A stretch of 64,000 nt of DNA. It comes from Heracleum sosnowskyi. Its lineage: Eukaryota > Streptophyta > Magnoliopsida > Apiales > Apiaceae. Shown one piece after another: positions 55,629-64,000 of this stretch (its first letter is position 1; each line of letters starts with the position of its first letter). The stretch is from assembly GCA_030848705.1 (NCBI GenBank), contig CM061236.1, forward strand, positions 142,136,574-142,200,573, given 5' to 3'. The notes beneath the pieces are model-generated. The model made no database searches. It was not told the origin of the DNA and worked only from the letters and a program-made list of their open reading frames with translations. The position numbers and the translations under genes were made by a program.

Positions 55629-56984
55629 AAACCGTTGCTCGTCCTCGAGCATAAACAAACTACCACTTCCGTAGGTGATCACGGTTGCATTTGGCATATG
55701 CAACAAGCCCTTTAAACCCCTAGGCAGCCCTAGTGGACGAGTAAGGTCTCGTGAGGGCCTATAGTGAATGTACCCCCAAAATCCATCTAACAATGCAACT
55801 ACAAATGCAACTAACTACATGAATGCAACTATATGAAAATGCAAGGACCCCCTTAGACTAACCAAAACCATTCATTAGGCAAACATCTCAAATCATGCAA
55901 CAACTTCCAAACAGAGCTCGACTAAATTCCCGTATACTAACAATACATGCATAGGAACGTGGTGTGTGCGATACTCATCAGATATACTCCTAACACTAGA
56001 TCAAAAATCATACCGATTCTTAGTCAAGGCAATCACAAGTTTATAAAAAAAATGAACGGTAGACACATCATAACTTCGAGACACCTCCATACTCATTCAG
56101 GATAACCAGGAATTCATGCTTTATTACTACGACACATACTACTATTCACAACACATATGCTTCTTGAACCGTGCAATGAGTGAGACCCCAAAAGGCTTAT
56201 ACAATAATACCCATGTAGCGAGTGTTAGGTCAGTGGATCCCAAACTATAAAAGCCTTAGGTCACTAGGACTAAGTCCCCTCAGACTTAATTACTCGAGTA
56301 TTAAAGAGCTCACTCGTGGTTAATTTTGCATTTAACTTATTTACATGACTCTTTTTTTTTTCTTCTTTTTTTTTCTCTTTTTCTCAATTTTTTTTTATAC
56401 AATCTGGAATGAGAATTCTCAATTCCAACCCTAGACTACTCATATAAATATGAGCCGGCTACTAGCCATTTGACACCTAGCCATAAACACAAAAAACTAG
56501 CATGAAAATCCTGTTTCCCCAAAACTTATACTTTAGTGCTCTTACGTTATCAAGGGAATAAAGAACATTCTAAATATAACCAGGTAATTAAACCTCAAAA
56601 CCTCCAAACAAGCATGACCCCCAATCTAGCCCAAAAGCAAACAATGAGTTGTGTAATTGTTTTTGTCCCCACAACATGCATGTCAATTTCATAGAAACTC
56701 TAAATCAACCCTCTATTCATGATTACCACACTCAAATCAACATCTACCTGCCAAATAGAAATAGCTCGTCCTAAGGGATCATGAAAATGCATGCCATGCT
56801 TATGCAACTATATGCACAAAAATAACAAAATAACCGAATGTCCTATATGCTCTAAACTAACATGCACAAATGTTCCTAATATGCAATACAACTAATATAC
56901 AAATGCACCTTTCATCCCCACCCCCAAACTTAAAATTTTCAATGCCCACATTGAAGGTAAGAATAAAAAGAGTGCAAAGCATAC
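55629..56984 (-). other. 3' untranslated region of element E with a second purine tract
   Basis: Non-coding between the extra ORF and the polypurine tract. A T/C-rich tract lies at 56347-56400. At 56913-56931 the minus strand reads AAGTTTGGGGGTGGGGATG, a near copy of the true polypurine tract just after the extra ORF. Confidence 0.65.
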
Positions 56985-58175
56985 CTACTCGTCGTCCGAA
57001 CCACTCCCATTAGGAGTGTCCGGTGGCGGATAGACAGCGCCAACTCCAAAGGACGGAAAAGTCACGTCCACTCCACTTGCACGCAAAGCCGTGCCCAAAG
57101 CTTGTGCAAACTGACCAAAATCTGCTCTAAAACCTGCCTGCATATCGTGCACCGCATCGATACGCCTCGTCAATCTCCGATACTGCCTCTGACTAATAAG
57201 AGAACCTCCATCCTGAGGCTCTCCCCCCTGCTGCTGCTGCTGCTGCTGCTGTTGCTGACCCTCAACTACATAACCAAGACCCCACCAATCCGGCTCACCT
57301 CCATCCCACACATTCAGCCTCATTATACTCTGATGATCCAAGGCTGACTGTGGCTGCTGCACAACCTCCGCTTCTGACCAAATAGCACCACCATCCCTAG
57401 CCAACCTAGCAACAACCGAACCATAAGGTATCGCTGCAGTGGTACTCCCTTGCATAAAACGGAGAATCCCCTGGTGGATCAAATTACCCACATCCACCAA
57501 CTCTCTGCTGCAAATAGCAAACAACAAGATAGCTCTCTCCACTGTCACCTCATTAGAATGCCTAGTAGGGATGAGGTTAGCACAAATGAACAAATGCCAA
57601 GTACGCGCATACTGATTCAGAGCCGTCGACAAAAACGAAGTAGGCTCAGTAGTGCCACGCCTCAAAGTCCACTGTGTACCTGGAACACATAACCTCTGAA
57701 TAATCACCTGAAGGTCCACAGCATCGCGAGTCCTTCCCGACCAATCCTCTTGATTCCTCCTAGGAGTCGGAAGACCAAGAACACGACGAATAGCACGCGG
57801 CCGATAATCCACACGAAAACCACGAACTTGGCTAATCCCATTCCTGTCCACACTAGCATTCACATAAAACTCGCGAACTACAGTCATCGGAACAGGCTCC
57901 GGAGCCTCACAAAATTGCTCCCAACCTCTCTCCGCAATATTCTCCAACATATACCCATCCGATGCCGTAGGCAAAAGACCCCTCTCACGGGCAATAGAAC
58001 GCCCCAACAACTCATTATAAGCCTCACGAGCCTCATTAGAAACAAATTGAGGTCCACCATTGGCTCCCCCAGAATCAGATGAAGAAGAAGAACGAGGGTG
58101 CCTTCCACCAGCCCCACTACCACTAGCGCCCTCACTACCACCACCAAGTACAACCCGTTGTCGCTTTGATGCCAT
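56985..58175 (-). CDS. Extra ORF of element E: 396-residue plant-transposon-domain protein
   Basis: An intact frame downstream of pol. The N-terminus is Gly/Ser-rich with basic KRQR. Residues ~50-260 hold the putative plant transposon protein domain: VREFYVNASV, VRGFRVDYRPRAIRRVLGLP, RTWHLFICANLIPT, ERAILLFAICSRELVDVG and IPYGSVVARLARDGG. A polyglutamine run of about ten (57229-57258) is followed by a helical tail (RRLTRRIDAVHDMQAGFRADF) and an acidic end. It has no signal peptide or membrane helix. Athila elements typically carry an ORF here. Its order of motifs parallels residues ~40-240 of the element F protein. The role is unknown. Confidence 0.88.
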   Translation of the reverse strand: MASKRQRVVLGGGSEGASGSGAGGRHPRSSSSSDSGGANGGPQFVSNEAREAYNELLGRSIARERGLLPTASDGYMLENIAERGWEQFCEAPEPVPMTVVREFYVNASVDRNGISQVRGFRVDYRPRAIRRVLGLPTPRRNQEDWSGRTRDAVDLQVIIQRLCVPGTQWTLRRGTTEPTSFLSTALNQYARTWHLFICANLIPTRHSNEVTVERAILLFAICSRELVDVGNLIHQGILRFMQGSTTAAIPYGSVVARLARDGGAIWSEAEVVQQPQSALDHQSIMRLNVWDGGEPDWWGLGYVVEGQQQQQQQQQQGGEPQDGGSLISQRQYRRLTRRIDAVHDMQAGFRADFGQFAQALGTALRASGVDVTFPSFGVGAVYPPPDTPNGSGSDDE

Positions 58176-58596
58176 TGAATTGAATGGAAGAAAGTGTTTA
58201 GAGTGTTTGAGAATTTGTGAGATTTGTAAGTAGTGTATGTATAGGTTGTATAGGTAGGGTTATGAGATGTGGTTTTATATAGAGGAGTTTAGGGTTAGTG
58301 GGTATGGGTAGTGGGTTTAGGTAATGGGCCACTAAATACAACAACAATCTTTCTCTTTTTTTTTTTTCAATTTTTTTTTCAAATTTTCTGTTTTTTTTTT
58401 CTTTCTTTTTTTTTCTCAACAGACGCTACGGCGCTGCCGCGCCAGAAATGTACTGCAGCACGGCGCTGCCGCGCCAGAACTTCTGCTGAAATTTTTTTTT
58501 CTATTTTTTTTTAGAACGATACAATCACACAATCTAGTGGGTTGCCTCCCACGAAGCGCTCTTTTTAAGTCATGAGCTTGACATAGCTCCATCTCC
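58176..58596 (-). promoter_or_regulatory. Internal promoter region of the extra ORF in element E
   Basis: Minus strand: TATATAAA (58274-58281) lies 99 bp before the ATG and is followed by an AC-rich leader with CATTCAATTCAATGGC at the start. Upstream are AACCCTAAA and GGCCCATT words (about 58285-58335), a T/A-rich tract, and two copies of GGCGCTGCCGCGCC (58430-58443 and 58462-58475), the word that also repeats in the LTR. Activity is inferred. Confidence 0.7.
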
Positions 58597-61500
58597 TTAC
58601 GTTGTGCAAATTAGAACCGCGGTCTCAACTTCGCGATTCAACTTCTCTCCAAAATATGGCTTTAACCGCTGACCATTGACCTTGAACGAATGGTCCGGTG
58701 ACTTGTCAAAAATCTCCACTGCTCCATGCTGAAAAACTGTTTTAACTGAGAATGGACCTGACCAACGTGACTTCAACTTTCCAGGAAATAACCGAAGTCG
58801 AGAGTTGAACAACAACACCAATTGCCCGGGCACAAATGTCTTAAGAACCAACCGACGATCATGCCACCTTTTGACTTTCTCTTTATATAGCTTGTTGTTC
58901 TCATAAGCTTGCAATCGAAACTCGTCCATTTCATTCAACTGAACCATACGCTTTTCACCTGCTGCTGTAAGATCAAAATTCAGCTTCTTCAACGCCCAAT
59001 AAGCCTTGTGTTCTAACTCAGCTGGAAGATGACATGCTTTTCCATACACAAGCTGAAATGGTGACATTCCCAAAGGCGTTTTATAGGCTGTCCGATAAGC
59101 CCACACTGCTTCATCAAGCTTCAAAGCCCAATCCTTCCTAGAAGGACTTACCACCTTCTCAAGAATCCGTTTAATTTCACGATTAGACACTTCAGCTTGC
59201 CCATTGGTTTGAGGATGATAAGCTGTAGCAACTCGATGATTGATATTGTAGCGTGCCATAAGAGATGTAAACTTCCGATTGCAAAAGTGCGTACCTTCAT
59301 CACTGATGATAACTCGTGGAGTGCCAAACCGAGTAAATATATTCTTGTGAAGGAAATTAAGCACCACCTTAGCATCATTCGTTGGAAGTGCCTTTACCTC
59401 CACCCACTTAGACACATAATCCACAGCTAACAGAATATACTGATTACCACATGATGGAATGAACGGTCCCATGAAGTCAATTCCCCACACGTCAAAGATC
59501 TCTACCTCCAACATGACATTAAGAGGCATCTCGTCCCTACGAGAAATATTACCAACTCGTTGACATCGATCACATCTCAACACAAACTGATGAGCATCCT
59601 TGAATAGAGTCGGCCAATAGAAACCTGCTTGAAGAATACGTGTGGCTGTCTTTTCACCCGCATAATGGCCTCCATAAGCTGTAGCATGAAAATCACTAAG
59701 AATAGCCTCGGTCTCACTGTAAGGAACACAACGCCTAATAATCTGATCAACTCCTTGCTTGAACAAAAACGGCTCATCCCAAATATACTGCTTGACATCA
59801 TGTAAGAATTTCTTCTTTTGAGCATAAGAGAGCTCAGGTGGTATGATGTTACTTACTAGATAATTCACAATGTCGGCATACCATGGTTCAACATCTTCCA
59901 CACTGAATAGTTGCTCATCCGGAAAAAACTCATTAATAACCGTATTATCTTTAGGTGACTTCCCATGATCTTCCAATCTAGAGAGATGGTCAGCTACCTG
60001 ATTCTCCGTCCCCTTTCTGTCCTTGATTTCCACGTCAAATTCTTGCAACAGAAGAACCCAACGAATCAACCTTGGCTTAGCATCTTTCTTCGCCAGGAGA
60101 TAGCGAATAGCAGCATGATCCGTATAAACTGTCACCTTAGTACCAAGCAGATAAGAGCGAAACTTTTCAAACCCGTAGACTATAGCAAGTAGTTCCTTCT
60201 CAGTGGTGGTATAATTCATCTGAGCATCATTAAGAGTTTTGCTTGCATAATAAATAACATGAAACACCTTTTCTTTTCTTTGGCCTAGAACGGCCCCAAG
60301 CGCAAAATCACTAGCATCGCACATCAAAGCAAATGGTTGGCTCCAATCTGGAGCTGTAATAACTGGAGCAGAAATTAATTTCTTCTTCAAGATCTCGAAT
60401 GCATGTAAACAAGACTCATCAAACTTGAACGGAACATCTTTTTCCAAGAGATTGCAAAGTGGCTTAGAAATTTTTGAGAAATCCTTTATGAAACGCCTGT
60501 AGAACCCCGCATGACCAAGTAAGCTGCGAATACCCTTGACTGAAACAGGGGCAGGGAGGTTCTCAATAGTTGCCACCTTTGCTTTGTCAACTTCCAAACC
60601 TTTACACGAAACCTTGTGTCCCAGAATGACACCTTCTTGTACCATGAAATGGCACTTTTCCCAATTTAGAACAAGATTTGTCTCCACACAACGCTTTAGA
60701 ACCAAACTCAAGTTTCCCAAGCACTCATCAAAAGAATCCCCAAAGACTGAGAAATCGTCCATGAATACTTCCACATTAATTCCAATCATGTCAGAAAAAA
60801 TGGCCATCATGCATCGCTGAAAAGTAGCTGGTGCTCCACACAACCCGAAAGAAACACGTCTGAATGCAAATGTACCAAATGGACAAGTGAATGTAGTCTT
60901 CTCTTGATCCTCGGGCGCTATGCAAATCTGATTGTAACCAGAATACCCATCAAGCAAGCAATAGTACTGATGTCCAGCCAATCTGTCGAGCATCTGATCA
61001 ATGAACGGAAGTGGAAAGTGATCTTTCCGAGTGGCCTTGTTCAACTTTCGATAATCCATGCAAATCCTCCAACCAGTAACTGTTCGAGTGGGAATGAGCT
61101 CGTTCTTTTCATTCGTCACCACTGTCATGCCTCCTTTCTTAGGCACACATTGCACCGGACTCACCCAAGAACTATCAGAGATCGGATAGATAATACCCGC
61201 ATCAAGCCATTTAAGAATTTCCTTCTTCACAACTTCCTTCATAACAGGATTCAGTCTCCTTTGATTATCAACTGTAGGTTTAGCTCCTTCTTCCAAAGGA
61301 ATTTTGTGCATGCAGTAAGAAGGACTAATACCCTTTATGTCTGCTATAGTCCACCCAATGGCTGATTTGAAATCCCTTAAAATTCGCAATAACTTTTCCT
61401 CTTCCATGCCTGAAAGCTTAGATGATATAATAACAGGTAAGGTAGAAGAATCACCAAGATAGGCATACCTTAGATGTTCAGGCAATGGCTTAAGTTCCAA

Positions 61501-63984
61501 TGTAGGTGCTTCCTCGATAGATGGCTTAAGTCTAACACGAGACTTTTTCAGCTCTGACAACCCCAAAGATTCAAACGGAATCTCGAACTTCTTCCATGGA
61601 GATGCATTAAGATATTGCAATTGTTCTTCATCCTCTTCGTTCTCAATCTCCAAGTCATTAGTAAGAACTCTTTCCAACACATCAGTTTTGATCAAGTGTT
61701 GAGTTGCGGAGTTAACCACCTTGTCCACCATATCAATTTTAAAACACACTTCCTCGTCAGTTGGAAGCTTCATTGCATTGAAAACATTAAAGGTGACATT
61801 TTGATCGTGCACCCTCATAGTGAGTTCTCCCTTTTGGACATCAATAAGAGTCCGACCTGTAGCCAAGAATGGTCTTCCCAAGATGATAGGGATCTTCTTG
61901 TCTTCCTCAAAGTCAAGAATCACAAAGTCGGCTGGAAAGATAAGCTTGTCGACCTTCACCAAAACATCCTCAACTATTCCTCGAGGATAAGTAACTGAAC
62001 GGTCCGCAAGTTGCAGAGTCATAGTAGTTGGCTTTGGTTCTGGAAGACCAAGTTGCATGAAAACCGATAAGGGCATGAGATTAATGCTTGCACCCAAATC
62101 ACACAAACATTTGCTGAATGAGAGATCTCCAATAGTACATGGAATAGTGAAGCTTCCAGGGTCCTTCAACTTAGGTGGTAACTTTTGTTGCAAGATGGCA
62201 CTACATTCTTCCGTTAATGCAACTGTCTCTAGCTCCTCAAGTTTCAATTTCTTCAAAAGAATGCCCTTCATGAACTTCGCATAGCTCGGCATTTGCTCAA
62301 GAGCCTCTGCAAATGGTATGTTAATTTGAAGCTTCTTGAAGACATCCAAGAACTTAGCAAACTGCTTGTCAAACTTTTGCCTTTGAACTCGTTTTGGGAA
62401 TGGAGGAGGTGGAAACACCTTTTCTTCTGCTTCCTTCTGAGAATTATCAGTCCTAACAGTTTTAGGAGTCGAGGGAGTAGCATTAGGTACCAAATCAGGA
62501 ACGGAATCGACCCCAACGTCAAGATTATCATTTTTTTCCTCGGCTGAATTTTCTTCGTTCTGACCTTGTAGAATCTTCCCTGATCGTAAGGTTACTGCCT
62601 GGACCTGTTCCTTGTGATCTTTCTTGCCTGGATTCACCTCTGTGTCACTCGGAAGCGTTCCTGGTTGACGGTTCAGCAATGCATTGGCTAGTTGGCCAAT
62701 TTGATTCTCTAAAGTTTTCAATGACACCGCCTGACTCTTATACATCATTCGCAGCTCTTCCAGTTCAGACTTCTCAGACTGATTCAAAGAATTCCCTTGA
62801 GATGTTTGAAATCCAGGTGGATTGAATTGTTGCCTTGGAGCATAAGGTGGTGGTTGATAGTTCTGATTATATGGCCTTGCATTGAACTGCTGATTTTGTG
62901 GTTGCTGAACACCACCCTGATTGTTGCTCCAACTGAAATTAGGATGATTCCGATTGTTGGGATGATAAGCATTAGGCACTGGCTGCTGAGCTCTTTGAAA
63001 ATTACTAACAAACTGTGCGGATTCAGCTGAGATAGCACACAGATTCGTGTCATGAGTTCCTGCACACAATTCACACACCATAGCAACCTGATTAGTCCCA
63101 AGATTAGAAAGGGAGTCTACCTTCATTGTCAACGCCTTGAGTTGAGCAGCAATAGCAGTAGCTGCATCCAATTCAAGTACTCCAGCCACTTTAGCAGGTG
63201 GCAAGCGTTGAGTAGGGTTCTGAAACTCATTGGCCGCCATCATCTCGATAAGATTATAGGCATCCTCATAGCTTTTTGCCCATAGCGCACCTCCAGATGC
63301 TGCATCTAACATAGGCCTGGACTGAGCTCCCAACCCATTATAGAAATTGCTGATTATCATCCAATCCGACATCCCATGATGAGGACAACGTGCCAAAATC
63401 TCCTTGTACCTTTCCCAAGCTTCCCCCAAAGATTCCTGGGGTTGCTGAGCAAACTGAGAAATAGAATTCCTATAAGCTGCTGTCTTCGCCATGGAGAAAT
63501 ACTTCGTCAAGAACTTTTGAGCACAGTCTGCCCAAGTTCTAATAGATCCTGATGGCATAGAATGTAACCAACTCTTGGCTTTATCCCTAAGAGAGAAGGG
63601 AAATAGCCTCAATCTGATTGCGTCATCTGTAACTCCATTGAATTTGAAGGTATCACAGATCTCAAGAAAGTCCCTAATATGAGCATTGGGATCTTCAGCA
63701 GGACTACCCCCAAACTGAACTGTATTCTGAATCATCTGAATGATGTTTGGCTTAAGCTCAAAATTATTAGCCCCAATAGCTGGACGAACAATGCTAGTAT
63801 GAATGTCCTCCACCTTTAGCTGAGAGAATTCACTCAAAGCCTTCGCTGGTTGTGCTTGATCTTCCATATCTTCTTTTGATTCACGATTGTTTTCTACACT
63901 GATGTTCTCAAAGTCAAGTTTCCTTCGTGCTAGTTCTTCTCTTCTTGCTAATTCTTCTCTACGTGCTCGAGCTCGTGTACGCAT
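58597..63984 (-). CDS. Athila-type Gag-Pol polyprotein, intact 1795 codons
   Basis: One uninterrupted frame. ATG 63984 is the first after in-frame stops just upstream. Gag core is ~90-235 (AEDPNAHIRDFLEICDTFKF, FSLRDKAKSWLHS), with a short Cys/His stretch CELCAGTHDTNLC at ~304. Aspartic protease CDLGAS has D629. Reverse transcriptase is ~905-1120 with catalytic FMDD 1074-1077. RNase H has D1223, E1262 and D1289. Integrase has the HH-CC zinc region (CDRCQR at 1471) and catalytic D1503, D1562 and E1598, keeping the D-x35-E spacing. The order PR-RT-RH-IN makes it Ty3/gypsy. All catalytic residues I can check are present, so this copy may be autonomous. The 5' LTR is outside the window. Confidence 0.95.
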   Translation of the reverse strand: MRTRARARREELARREELARRKLDFENISVENNRESKEDMEDQAQPAKALSEFSQLKVEDIHTSIVRPAIGANNFELKPNIIQMIQNTVQFGGSPAEDPNAHIRDFLEICDTFKFNGVTDDAIRLRLFPFSLRDKAKSWLHSMPSGSIRTWADCAQKFLTKYFSMAKTAAYRNSISQFAQQPQESLGEAWERYKEILARCPHHGMSDWMIISNFYNGLGAQSRPMLDAASGGALWAKSYEDAYNLIEMMAANEFQNPTQRLPPAKVAGVLELDAATAIAAQLKALTMKVDSLSNLGTNQVAMVCELCAGTHDTNLCAISAESAQFVSNFQRAQQPVPNAYHPNNRNHPNFSWSNNQGGVQQPQNQQFNARPYNQNYQPPPYAPRQQFNPPGFQTSQGNSLNQSEKSELEELRMMYKSQAVSLKTLENQIGQLANALLNRQPGTLPSDTEVNPGKKDHKEQVQAVTLRSGKILQGQNEENSAEEKNDNLDVGVDSVPDLVPNATPSTPKTVRTDNSQKEAEEKVFPPPPFPKRVQRQKFDKQFAKFLDVFKKLQINIPFAEALEQMPSYAKFMKGILLKKLKLEELETVALTEECSAILQQKLPPKLKDPGSFTIPCTIGDLSFSKCLCDLGASINLMPLSVFMQLGLPEPKPTTMTLQLADRSVTYPRGIVEDVLVKVDKLIFPADFVILDFEEDKKIPIILGRPFLATGRTLIDVQKGELTMRVHDQNVTFNVFNAMKLPTDEEVCFKIDMVDKVVNSATQHLIKTDVLERVLTNDLEIENEEDEEQLQYLNASPWKKFEIPFESLGLSELKKSRVRLKPSIEEAPTLELKPLPEHLRYAYLGDSSTLPVIISSKLSGMEEEKLLRILRDFKSAIGWTIADIKGISPSYCMHKIPLEEGAKPTVDNQRRLNPVMKEVVKKEILKWLDAGIIYPISDSSWVSPVQCVPKKGGMTVVTNEKNELIPTRTVTGWRICMDYRKLNKATRKDHFPLPFIDQMLDRLAGHQYYCLLDGYSGYNQICIAPEDQEKTTFTCPFGTFAFRRVSFGLCGAPATFQRCMMAIFSDMIGINVEVFMDDFSVFGDSFDECLGNLSLVLKRCVETNLVLNWEKCHFMVQEGVILGHKVSCKGLEVDKAKVATIENLPAPVSVKGIRSLLGHAGFYRRFIKDFSKISKPLCNLLEKDVPFKFDESCLHAFEILKKKLISAPVITAPDWSQPFALMCDASDFALGAVLGQRKEKVFHVIYYASKTLNDAQMNYTTTEKELLAIVYGFEKFRSYLLGTKVTVYTDHAAIRYLLAKKDAKPRLIRWVLLLQEFDVEIKDRKGTENQVADHLSRLEDHGKSPKDNTVINEFFPDEQLFSVEDVEPWYADIVNYLVSNIIPPELSYAQKKKFLHDVKQYIWDEPFLFKQGVDQIIRRCVPYSETEAILSDFHATAYGGHYAGEKTATRILQAGFYWPTLFKDAHQFVLRCDRCQRVGNISRRDEMPLNVMLEVEIFDVWGIDFMGPFIPSCGNQYILLAVDYVSKWVEVKALPTNDAKVVLNFLHKNIFTRFGTPRVIISDEGTHFCNRKFTSLMARYNINHRVATAYHPQTNGQAEVSNREIKRILEKVVSPSRKDWALKLDEAVWAYRTAYKTPLGMSPFQLVYGKACHLPAELEHKAYWALKKLNFDLTAAGEKRMVQLNEMDEFRLQAYENNKLYKEKVKRWHDRRLVLKTFVPGQLVLLFNSRLRLFPGKLKSRWSGPFSVKTVFQHGAVEIFDKSPDHSFKVNGQRLKPYFGEKLNREVETAVLICTT

Positions 63985-64000
63985 ACACTCTCACTAAGTA

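Larger units (their letters stand above)
54180..64000 (-). mobile_element. Athila-type Gypsy element E, 5' end outside the window
   Basis: Minus strand, from the right: intact gag-pol (58597-63984), spacer with motif pair and TATA, extra ORF (56985-58175), a long 3' untranslated region, polypurine tract and 3' LTR. The 5' LTR and primer site lie beyond 64000. The gag type, the extra ORF after integrase and the polypurine tract TTTGGGGGTA fit the Athila lineage. It splits the extra ORF of Copia B. Confidence 0.9.

Noticed and set aside
57102..58082. Plus-strand ORFs opposite the Athila extra ORF
   Set aside because: They are antisense shadows of a GC-rich coding region with a clear domain on the minus strand.

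Overview
This is a window of plant nuclear DNA, almost certainly from a eudicot. Supporting evidence is a split SmE gene with GT-AG introns, a GLUTAMINE DUMPER gene, a plastid DNA insertion, and layered Copia, Gypsy, Helitron, MULE and MITE elements. Species cannot be fixed from sequence alone. I see only two host genes that look functional: a single-exon GDU-like gene (7225-7722, minus) and a six-exon small nuclear ribonucleoprotein E gene (16516-19405, minus). The SmE exons are too short to appear as ORFs; I rebuilt them from splice sites.

Layout. 1-2486: 3' end of a decayed Copia element with a short 3' LTR. 2587-4980: AT-rich Helitron-like repeats. 4981-15612: gene-poor DNA holding the GDU gene, a diverged ~0.9 kb segmental duplication (5172-6060 and 10588-11580), a Stowaway-like MITE, a nuclear copy of part of plastid rpoC2, two local tandem duplications and a tRNA-derived SINE. 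16516-19542: SmE gene and promoter. 19680-37590: two Helitron-like elements, the second broken by a Pack-MULE (20856-22098, captured PEX19-like and zinc-finger fragments) and by a 14,080 bp Copia element (23269-37348, 5-bp target-site duplication GTCCG, two ~1.31 kb LTRs). 38425-38683: a MITE. 39002-64000: a nested stack. A plus-strand Gypsy (D) is broken by a minus-strand Copia (A). A is broken by a second minus-strand Copia (B). B is broken in its LTR by a non-coding LTR element (C, TSD GTGAC) and in its third ORF by an Athila-type Gypsy (E) that runs off the window.

The most interesting system is in the large retrotransposons. The 14-kb Copia, Copia B and the Athila element E each carry an extra ORF downstream of pol. 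The N-terminal regions look like the same plant-transposon domain although the hosts are different superfamilies (Ty1/copia and Ty3/gypsy). In the two cases where the upstream region is visible, the extra ORF has its own plant-type core promoter: a TATA box about 100 bp before the ATG and a pyrimidine- or AC-rich leader. Upstream of that TATA box lies a cluster of short dyad motifs that is also found in the same element's LTR (TCGCGAAGTC type in the Copia; GGCGCTGCCGCGCC in the Athila element). This suggests a modular extra-ORF cassette under the same cis-control as the LTR. All of this is read by eye; no alignment or search was run.
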